Shown: piece by piece, positions 18,001 through 30,000 of the stretch
How the letters are laid out: the number at the start of each line of letters is the position of its first letter
How positions within the stretch are numbered: the first letter of the stretch is position 1
Virus record (IMG/VR): IMGVR_UViG_3300025151_000046
Location: 1 to 53,757 of that record
Reading direction: 5' to 3' (one strand)
Origin: a virus
Length of the DNA stretch: 53,757 nt
Notes under the pieces: model-generated
What the model saw: only the letters and a program-made list of their open reading frames with translations
Told to the model about the DNA's origin: nothing
Databases searched by the model: none
Position numbers and translations under genes: made by a program

Positions 18001-21000
18001 GTACCAATAAATAATGAGTCGCCCGACGTACAATCATGGGGTACAATCTGCTTTCCAAAGGTTGGAAGAATATATCTTGAAGACGGTGCAAGCGCAGAGT
18101 ATTCATCAAAAGTCGGTGCAGGTTTCTTATTCGATGATACTAATGCGGTAGCAGATAGAAAATATTTGGATGCTGCTGGTGTTGCATATGATACTTTACA
18201 CAAGTGGATGCAAGCCAATAATCTGTATTCATATACTAATGCGGGGACATACTCAGTATCGTTTTTCATTTCTAATGACCCCGATTTCGATAATAGTAAT
18301 TTAACGCAAGATGGTAGCACCGTAAACGACAGACTTTTCCAAACCATTAGTGACGTAACTCACGATTACCAACTTGGTACTCAGTATGCAAGCACAAGAG
18401 CAATGGTGGAGATACCTGTATTCCCTAAGCAGTTCTTCGACCATACTGCTGAAGGTATATTCCCCGGTCCCGATAATAGTATGAAATTGCATATTGATGC
18501 AACCTATACAGCCCATACTTGGAACCCTACTCCTGTAGGCCGCAGAGCCAAAGACATAGAGGCTGCTGATAAAGAGGTATTTTCAGCGTATTCTTACAAT
18601 GTACAAAACAAAAACTATGTTCAAAGTGCTACTATTACAAAGGTAGAAACTGTATCTAACAACATACGAATTTATGTTTCACATCCACATATGTTCCCCG
18701 ATGCTACTTTAACTGCAAGATACGGTAACATGGCACCAAGAGTTGGGTATAGAAGAGTGTTTTTAGGAAGTGGTGATTGGGGTATATACGATAATAATCC
18801 AACCTCTGATGGATATATCTCGATACCCGATGGGTATGTATCTGCTGGATATGATAATGGTTTTACTGAGAACTTTAAGACTAATGCTACTGTAGGTTCT
18901 AAAATACACATTACGTCGGGAATAAATAACCAAGTCTTAATTCCTATAAGCGGAGGTGCAGGGCTTCCATCATCTGATTTTGAAGGCAGGTCTAACTTTT
19001 ATCATGACAGTGCAAATGTTCAAACTCAAGGTGGTAATCTCGATTACGGTTTACGTCAATATGTCAGTGCTGTAGAGTTCAAAGCGGGGCCATTGGCTAA
19101 TCCTCATGCACCTCGTATAGAATACGGTAGAGCAAAGGCTACTATTGTTGCTGCTAGAATAGATGGAAGAATGCACTTAACTTTGGATGATGCATCCCTA
19201 TTCCCCGACCCTCCGTATTCAAGAGATTCAAATAACGCTGTAGAATTTAACTTAGGTGATTACCTATATATTGTCGAAATAGGGTTAGATACTCCCGAAG
19301 AAGTGCTGTATTTTGGTACATTACAGGGTAGTCCTACAAGTAATGAAATAGTTATAGAACGTAAATTCGGTAGTTCAATTACTTTAGATAATGTGGTTGG
19401 TAAATCAATCTACCTAAAGAAAGCAGTACTTGCTTGGAAATCTATTTCAGACCCTTCAAATATTGGGGCTAATGAAGCAGACACGGCCATATTTGACTCA
19501 ATTTGGAAAAGCACAGTAAGTGTTGCTTCGGGTACTACAGACGCTTTTTGCGTAAGTCATACATCTTCTTACTTGAAATTAGGTGCTAATACAATTGGAC
19601 TTAATATAAGAAAAGGTGATAAAATTTATTCAAGAACCGGTAACGCTAATTACATTGGTGAGGTAAGTGCTGTCATAGATAATACATATGGCCCACTAAC
19701 TAATTTTGATATAGCATCTTGCACAGTAACTAATGGCATTCCCACCATTACAGGTATATCAAGCACCTCTAATATTGTAGTAGGTATGGCAGTTACAGGA
19801 AATGGTATTCCGTCTAATACTCATGTATTAACAGTTGATTCAAGCACTCAAATTACTTTGGATAAAAATGCAACAGGACTTGGCTCAAGCCCTTCTTCTG
19901 AAACACTTTCATTTGAGGTTGAGGGTGCAATAATTAAATTAACAGGAAATAATCTTGTTGGTACTAACCCAAGTGTTGCTACAATTGGAGTTGCAATTGG
20001 TGACACTACTTCAGAAGATTTCGATGCAGTATTAAATCGCTCTTGGATATATCCATATGCACAAGGTGGTTTGCGTAATGGAGATACTGTATGGATGAAT
20101 ATGACCCTAAACAACCCTCATGCTGTTGAAGGTCTATTTTGTAAAAGTCGTGGTGTACTAAACGAAGCACTCGTATGGAATGGTTTCAACGGTGGTAGAG
20201 GCGCATTGGCTGGTAGTCCTCGTGATAGCATACCACTTGAAAACTTCTTAATTGGTAATTCATGTCTTGAAACGGCACAAAACTTTGCACAACATATTAA
20301 CAAAACAATTGAGTTAAACTATGAAGCATTTGGCTTAGATGCTAGTCAAGCCCCCACTATTGCATATGTAGACCCATATCTGTCTACAGATGGACATGCT
20401 CGTGTACTACTGTATGATGTGGCACATGACCGTGAGTTTATTGCTTTCCACGATATTCACATGCAAGTACAATCAAGCGCATCTACTCCAACTGTAGGGT
20501 ACACAAGAAATATTGTATATGCAAATGGAAATACAGGTAATTTAGATAAGATTCTTTCGGGAATAAACGGTAATGCACCTCATTATTTAACAACTCAAAT
20601 AGATGTAATGAATGGTTTTCCGTCTGAAAATAGATTTATTCGCAGAACTCAACAATCTAAATTTATTGAAAGCGCATATGCACACAATGTACCGAGTATG
20701 ACTTCAAAAGATTTAACTCAGAGTACAGGTGGTACAGAAACAACATATAATTTGAAAAATCCATCTACTTCGGGTAATAACTCTCATCGTAAAGGTAAGG
20801 GTCACGGTCACTTTGTGCATACAGGTCTTTACCATGAAGGTACATCTGATACTCATAATATTGGTGATAGTGTATTACCAAGAGTAGAGCCAGCAGTAGC
20901 ATCTGTATATTGGTCGGTTGAAAAACACAAACTGTCGAGAAAAGCAAATGGAGAAAATTTATTATTAAATAAACTTAGAGAGCATAGATTGTCTCAAAAT

Positions 21001-24000
21001 CCTGCGACTCATTCTCTAAGAGATACAAGCACTATGTTTGATACTCCCGATGGTACTCGTGTTATCTCAGCATTCCTTTGTTTAAAGGGTAAAAGAAACA
21101 CTGCACTTGACTTAACCAACCATGAAGAATCAAGATTGCAACATCTAAAGCATTGGACTGAAATGGACTTTGTAAGAAGAATGGTTGTAGATTTAGGTGA
21201 AATTGGAGTCAAGGAAGGAGTTACCGACATCGAAGCAGCAGCAAGAGAAATTGTAAGGGTGATAAATCAAGGTGGGGCACCAAACGGTAGAACTCATGCA
21301 AGACGACCATCTCAACAATATCCGGGTGAAAGTGAAAGATTAGACCTTACTAGAATAGGTGTAAGAGCAGACACATTAGACGAGAACAAAGACCCTTCAT
21401 CTGCACACATCAATGCTGATTTTGCTGCTACAGGTTCTACTCATGACCCTTCACCGTTTTGGGATGGTAGTGTGGCATTTGAAACCCATGATAGAGGTTC
21501 CCACATGGGATATGTCAGAGCGCATTTAGGTAGGGTAGTTGAAGACATAAACGGTAACGAAGGTTTCTCAGTAGTAATCCACTCAACTATACCGGGTGCG
21601 AGTGGTCGTAACTTCTGTGTATGGTTAGATAATAGTAAGGGTCAATCTAACTACCAACCTCAGTTCCTAATTGGACACGGTGGTAGATTTAGAAACTTTT
21701 GGGCACAACCGGATGAAACAATCGGTGAAAACATGCACCCCGCACCTATGCCATTAAACAAGCATGGTAGACCATTCGCCCCTATTACTACTCTAAGAGA
21801 GATGGTTATACAAGATAGTCCCGATGAACAATTCACAAGTAATCACGACATAGGACCAAGACGTGATAATACTTCAAATCCAATACAACGTAATCTATCA
21901 GCGCATATTGGTGGTATATCTCAAAATACAGTAAACGATGAATCGTTTGAATCTCAAAGCCCATCTATGACATTGGTAAAGGGACTAAGAGCAGGTAGTC
22001 AAGCAGTAGCGAGAATCAACTTCGGTGGATTAGTAGCAAGCGGTGTACCCGGCTTTTCTCCTATTGCTGGTAAACATGGATTTGGAAGAAAGGGTAGCAC
22101 TGACTTTGATAAGATATACAATGAAGCAATAAAGTCGGGAGACACAGACCCTACTGCAATTACGTCTTATTCTACACATGTACCATCTGCTGATGTAATT
22201 GAAGATAACATAGGTAATTCATCTCTATATGGTGTTAGGTTTACCGACCATAGAGGAAGAGGATATGGTGTAAGATATATCTACAGACAATTAGGAAAAG
22301 AGTTTGCAAACGAATTAACTACTATTCCTTCAACTATAGATGAAGAAGTGTGTATCTACTTTGATGATAGCGATGTAAGTCAAGGTGGATTTACTATTGG
22401 TAATCACATGCTTGGGTGGGGTGACGTTACAGGCAGAGTAGACATATCTAATTTTGAGTCGGGAGAAGAAGAGGTATCTTGGCGTGGTAATCAGTGGCGT
22501 GGAATACCTGCACCCGATGTTGGTATAGATTGTTACATACAGTGGAATGGTACTGAGATGACTGTTACACTAGAATCTCCATTTGGTACTTCAGACACCG
22601 GTTCCATTAGCCTTGAAAAACATCCCGATATACTTGGTTATCTTGGATTCCCTAGAGAAAACGGTGTAATACAACTTACTGACCCGTTTACAAGTACCAC
22701 TCGTAAAGGTTCTACAGGCACAGTTATCTCTTATACCTCAAGAACCCAAAATAGTCTAACAGGTACTCATACTTTCTTCGGTGTTATTGGACCCAATGGT
22801 GCAGTATCTCATAAATTAGACAACAATAATAGTGCTGCAACTCTTGATGATACAGGCTCATATACCTTCAACGATAATGAAATTCATAGATTAATTATAA
22901 CACCAAGATTGAATTGGACTACTTTAATTACTGATGAAATTATTGCTGTGGCTACTGCTCACGCAATCAACTTACAAGACCCTAACATCGAAGAGGGTGT
23001 ATCGTTTGATTGTACACAGTTCTATGCCGCAGACGGTAGGACACTAGAGGAATGGGGTGTGAGTCCCGATGCAATAAAGATACGAGCGCATAATCCTCAA
23101 AGAAGTATAACTCCTATCTCTACAATGTTTAGTGCTACAGTTCACAAAGATTTGGGAATAGAAGCACCACATCTCGAATATGGTGAATATGAATACATAG
23201 ACAAATCTACCCTAAATCAATGGACAATTAATACAGCCCAATCACAACACAATCCTGTATCGGATGCTAACATAGATAAGAATAGAAAAACGGGTTGTGG
23301 TTTCTTACCTCGTACTATCCTCCAAGTTAGGTCAAAAAGTCGTGGTTTCCATAGTAACACACCGACTCCTGTAATTGTTGATTCATACAATGACCCAATC
23401 AATATCACGAATTGGAAAAACAATTTGATTGGTGTGAATTACACGTCAGTACACGGTGACCATATTCTACCTAAGATTGATAGTGGTATGATTGTATTTA
23501 CTAAATACCATCATACTTCAAAATACTTTGAGGTATCAAACCCACAAAGACTAACACATATACTAATTCCTGCTGGTCAAGAATCTACATCTGAACATTC
23601 GGAAACTAAGATATTGTCATTTGGAAGCACTGCAAAGTTGTGGATAAGTAAAACAGCATTTGCTATAGCGACTTCGTATCAAGGGAGTAATTCTATGGCG
23701 TACATAGAAAAACTAAATGGTAATACTGATTTTGATGAAGTATATGGTGGTAGTGATGTAAACGATGATGGTATTCTTCTTACTCATGGTGATAAACATT
23801 TTACGGGTCATAGACTATACGGTAGTATAGAAAGCCAACCCGTTGTACACTTCAAGGGTGGCAGAGACAGTATAGACCACAGCGTACCACTTTATTTCGG
23901 TGGTGGTTTCAGTGGTGTAGTGCTTGACATCAATGACGGTACTCAGAATGATTATACTTCATTCTATACCCATCCGTATTCTAGTGGCCCTACCGGTACT

Positions 24001-27000
24001 GCTGGTATTCAGAATGCTAACGAAATTAGTACATCGTTTGCTATCTTAGATTGTAACGCTATGTTGGCATTCTTCCCCGGTACACCATTACTAAACCAAC
24101 ACAGAGGAAGCATCACCCCTCCTGCTCACAATAAGAATAACATTCTGTCGCCCGATTTGATGAATGGTACATACTCAAGAGCAGGTAGACCGGCCCAATT
24201 ATCTGCTCGATACACTGCTGGTATAGTACCCCAAAAGGCAGTGCCTATGGTTATAAGGGTGCCACATCAAAATGCAAAGTATCGTGATTATGTAGGAGAA
24301 GATGAGGATGGAAAGTATTTCACAACTTACCTAATATTTGGTCCCGGTCAATCATTCCCATTTACAGAAACCACTGCCGCTAATAGTGATGTAGAACCCC
24401 ATCCGGGTTATGTAATTACTACAGGTAACACTTGGAGTAAAATGCCATCGGGAGTAAATCTTCCAAATGAAATTAAAAACTCTGATGGGGAGTATGGGCC
24501 TCCAAGTAGTACATATCAAAGCAGAAGAAATCGCTTCCAATATCACACTACTATCAATTGGTCACCAGCAGAAGGAATACCGAATATAGGTGATGTGACT
24601 TTTACAAATAATACCGGAGAAACAGACCACACACCCGGTGGTACACCGGGTTTTGGTGGGGATGCAAGAATTTTACGAGTGGATAGCACTTCAAATATAG
24701 CAGTAGGTATGACAATTAATGGTACGGGTATTCCTACTGATTCACTTGTAACACAAGTCATTGATTCAAGAACTTTTAAAATTAACCAAGATACTACTGA
24801 TTCTAATAGTGGTGTTACTTTTACTTTTACATTAGGTAGTACATACGGTTTAACACAAAGACCCGAACACGGTTATCATTATGGAGAACATTTCTTTAAT
24901 CCTTTATCGGGTAAAATAGTTACTAACAATGAAGAGGATTACAAAAAGGCTCACCCATACCAACATTGTAGCATTGGATATTACGGTATTACTATGAGTG
25001 CTGATATGACTTGGCACATGGACGGTGGTTATCATCCGGGTGGTAATTGGTTAGACCAGCAAATGTCATTTAACCCACCTATGGAAAAGGACAATTATCG
25101 TGTAGTTAAAGAAACCAATAACGTAATGCAACCAACTGCATTTAGAGCATCGGGTGTATTACATAGTGATTGGATTGCAGGAGATAATTTAGAAACAGCA
25201 GATACATACTTTAGAGATACCATACTTGTTGATGCAACACGTTGTCAAAACGGTGAAGAGTTGGCGACTATCATAGGTCAAGCCATAAACGAAAACCCCG
25301 GTAAGAGTGCATTAAAGGCTCTTGGTGGCACCTTTATGCCATCTATGGGAACATCAATGAGGCAAGATAGATATGGTTGGATTGAATTGGGTTATGTTAA
25401 TTACAACCACTCTGAATCTACTTTAAATGAAGCAGGTATTACAAATTTAGGTGATAATACGGCTGCTACTACATTTAACAATGGTACAGGTTATATTTTA
25501 GCAAGGTCGCAAAGTTCTCACACACAAGCACAATTAGAACAAATTCCAGCATCCGGTTGGATTCGTACTGACTTAGGAGGTAGATTACCTTCTGACCCAA
25601 CGGGCACTGATGCGCCTACTTGGGGTTGTTATCATTCTCGTGAAGTTATACAGATAAGTTCTACATGGCATGTATTATTCCATCTTGCACCAAATAGAAT
25701 AAGTGGTTTCCCGGTAATGGAGGATATTACTACATGGGATGATAAATGTGAATCCACAACAGCATTATCATTCCCCGATTTATTAGGTACAGGCTCTCTT
25801 AACCCTCCTACGAAAGTGTATGTATGGTCTAAATCGGGAGTAAATACATTCGTAAATAACATAGGAGACAATGACAATTTATTGCATAAATCAAGTGTAC
25901 ACTTTAATGGATTAGTAGATGCAATAGACCGTACAAGACCTATTGGTGCAGTAGGATGGGCTGGTGAAAGATACTCCTATCTTAACTCTCTAAAAGTAGG
26001 AACATCTAACGTATATGCAGCAGGTCTTGGTGCTTGGCACCCAATGTTAGGATTCTCACCGTATGGTAAGGCATCATCGGTAATGAATACATTTGGTCAT
26101 CTTCCAAATATTTCACCGTTAAAGTACGCACCGGAAAGTACCGGCCCAATTAATGGTCGTAGTGGTGCTGACTCAGTGCTAACTTCTGCATATTCGTGGA
26201 ATACAGGATTAGCATCTACTGATTCATTATACACCGGGTATTCATTTGAAGATGCTGAAGACTCGCTATATGGAAACAAGCCTGTTAATATATTGAATGA
26301 TGGTGTTGACGTAGTAGAATCTTTACATAGTAATCAAGGTGTATTTGGTAGAGCATTCTTAGTAATTTCTTACGAAGGTGAACTTCCGTTAATTGCAAAG
26401 CGTGACCGTGATGGTATTACAGCAACAGGTGATTGGTTGGCAGTAAGAAGTAAACTTTTGCAAGAAGTTGATGTATTTACTGCTTTGAAATTTGCTGGTA
26501 CGAATCAATGGAGTGAAGATATTCATGGTGCTGATAGATTTGTAGCACCTGCTAATGGTGGGCCAAACATTGAGGCTTTGATAGTTGATAATATAGGACC
26601 AGCAACAGATGATTACACTTATTCTTCTGCATTTACATTTAATTCTACAATTTCTGCTGATAGTAGTTTGAAAAATGCTGAACCATGTCTACACCCCACA
26701 GGTGACTTATTCTTTGATTTAGATGAAAGTCCGGGCAGTTTCTTCTTACACGATAATAGTGAGGTAGAAAGAAACAGAGCAGTAGATTTTGTTGATGTTG
26801 CCGACACAGAAATGACTACGAGATATGGTGAAAGGTCATATTGGGGTACTGCAACAAACGCAAGAAAACTAATGCTCAATACCCCAACAAAGAATTTCTC
26901 AGTAGAACATGTAGTTTGGAAGAGAATGGATGGAGGTAATCTCTCACTACCTGCACCAAATGCTCGTGGTCTTGGTGCAGTACCATTTATCACAAGAGTA

Positions 27001-30000
27001 GACAATGGTAATCCGCTTACTATGGGTGAGGAAATATACGGTATCAATAGATTTTCATTTGAGACTACTAACAGTGCAATGTTCCCAATTGTACAGGCTC
27101 AAGAATTATCTCACCCTCAACTAGCAACTCAACATCCCGACGAGTTGAGGAATGCATTAATGATTCCAAATGAAGAAATACAGTTTGAAGAAATTATGGT
27201 TACTGACGATACAGGACAAACCCATATCATCGAGGGTGGTTCACCGTTTGGTACTATTATTAGAACATACAATACTGTATCAGATAGAGGGGCAGAAGGT
27301 TTGGCACCTTCCATTACTAACAGTGGTATCGAACCTAACCTAAAGATTAGACTACCCGACCCCGAAACTATTCCGGGTAACATCATTATCAGACCGGGAT
27401 TCGGGGCTTTACAAGCATACCAAACTGAAACTATCGGTAGTGGTGGTATGATGAGGCCGATTTCTAGTGCCGCCCTCAAACATTTGTTTACTGATGAAAC
27501 AACAGGACCGAGGTTGGGGCCATCCTTTAGCGACCACAATTGGGAACATATTAGTCAAGCAGCATCGGGAGAAGCATTCCCCGATTCTACATACAAGGGG
27601 TGGGAGATTGCTACAGGTAACGCACCACTAGAAACATCTTACGAATTACATGATAGAACACTATATTTCCACATTACTAAGAATGGTAATACACATTCCC
27701 ACCGACATCCAAATTATTATTCTCATGCAAATGGTGTAGAAAATAATGAATTGACAGGAGTATCGTATAGTGGCACAACACTCACTGTAAATGCAGCACC
27801 AAGTACATCTTTATACAATGAAACAGTTGGACCGGGAGACAGTCGTAAATTCTTGAGATTATACAATCCAACCACAGGTAAAGGCGGAGTTGCCTCTTTT
27901 ACAGGAATATCGGGAAGTACGTTCATCGGATGTGTAGGTGATGCTGACTTCCAAGAAATAATTAAGAGTGATATATCTTCTTACAAAGTAGTCCCATCTT
28001 ACTACATACCTGCTGGTTCTACTCGATTCTTTGCTGCACGAAGATTGCGTGACCACGCTGAGGTAAGCGGTAACAGCCCCGATACAGCCCATACCCTGTA
28101 CTTTAGAGGTGGTGGTACAGAAGAAGTACCAAAGACATTGTTTAGACGACCAAGATTATCTCCATTGGCTGCACCTCGTATGGGTCATCACTTTGTAAAC
28201 CCAACTATGGCAGTGTTACCGGGTCATTGGGCGCATCCTGCTTATCAAGGACTTTACAATAAACATTTAGCAATAAGGTCTGCAACTCTAAATTCCGAAG
28301 AAAGGGCATTGATGCAAGAGCAGAATTTAGACGATTTAAAATCTGATATTAGCACAACACTAACAAACAAATTACACGGATATGATACTATTCATAGATT
28401 TGGTGCATTGAATGCTACCCCAAGTGGGCCAAGTGATATTCATGGTGGGGCATTTACTTTGATGTTTGAAACCAAGATTAAGACTGATGGTTATGGTGTA
28501 CTTGCATCTGAAGGTCAAGCAGGTGTAGTTAATTCAAAAGGCGGACATACTGTAGTGCTTGAGGCTGCTGCTAATTACACACTAGATAACCACTTCCCCG
28601 ACCCTTCAGAGGTTGGTGCATATCAGATTGTTATACAACCTAACGTATTCAAATCTCAAATGTTGGGCTTCCATGCAAACGGCCCTGCTGATGATGTTCC
28701 CGATGGAACAGTCAATGAATTGACAAGTCAACAAGTAGCACTTGTCATAGGGATTAGAGAGTCTGATAGTGCAACAGGTGGATTAGGTCTTGTATTGGCT
28801 GAAGCAACTATGGCTGATGTAAGAGGATGTGAGATATTCATTAACGAGATTATGATTGACCACGACCCCGACCATATGAGTCAATTTACAAATATACCAC
28901 CGTTAATGACTTACAATCCATTAGGGGTACAATCTACTGAATCACCGGCGTTTGTGAAGAACTCATTACCATATCAACCACAAATGTTCGTAAAGGCTAC
29001 ACCCGGTTATACTACTAACATACCGTGGTGGAGTATCACACATAGATATGGCCCCGACCATTCTGAAGCAACATCGTTTAGACATCTAAGCCACCATAGA
29101 TTCGATAATTACTATGAGTTTATACGAGCAGGTGCAGGTAGTATAGGATGTCAGATTACACTTGCTGGTTACCCGAGTACACACCCCGACATTTATCATG
29201 AAATTCTTGAAAATGTAAGTTTGAATCCTGTATGTACTGTGGTATCTGTAGCGGCTACAACCATTACAGTAGACGATGCAAGAGGTTTCCCAATGGTGCC
29301 TTACTACGGTAACAAATTAGAGTACACCGATGCAAGCGGAATAAGACGCACTCATGATTATACTGAGCGTAGTGGGTATGATTCAACCAATATGAATAAA
29401 CCAAAGCAATTCACTATCACAGCAAATACTAATTTCACGAGTAATTTAACTGCTGGTACAAAATTGCGTTTAACTCGTGCTTATGATTTTAGACCATCGG
29501 GTAGTATATTTACTGATTCTAAATCTAGTATGGTAACAAGAATTTTACCGCAGATGCTACAAGGTAGCAGAGATACTAACAGCCTACATATGGCTGATGC
29601 ATTCCTATGCCTGTGGCATCCCAATCTTGGTCGCCCACATACCTTCTATTCTGATTCAAGTCGTACATGGTTATCTCCTACACTAGATAGAGCAGTAGAC
29701 AAGAAACCATTGAACAGTATGCCCGAACACTTTGAAACAATACACTACCATGAGTCTACTTACTACGCAAGTATGGGTCCATTTGGTCTACAAAGAAAGA
29801 CACCTCGCCCACCTCATAAATATAAGAATAGTAGTAATACTGAAATTACTTTCACGTCTAAACATTCGGGAAGTGTAATGAATGTCAGTACCACAACAGG
29901 ATTGACAGGTACCCCTACCATAATGGTAGATGGTATAGTTTTCACTGTAGCGAGTTTTACAGCGAGTCCAGCCCGTATAACTGTAAATGAAGGAATACCG

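Noticed and set aside
26619-27539. Several minus-strand open frames of 130-140 codons within the giant gene
   Set aside because: They follow the codon composition of the plus-strand frame, have no promoters or family resemblance, and would require transcription against the long tail gene.
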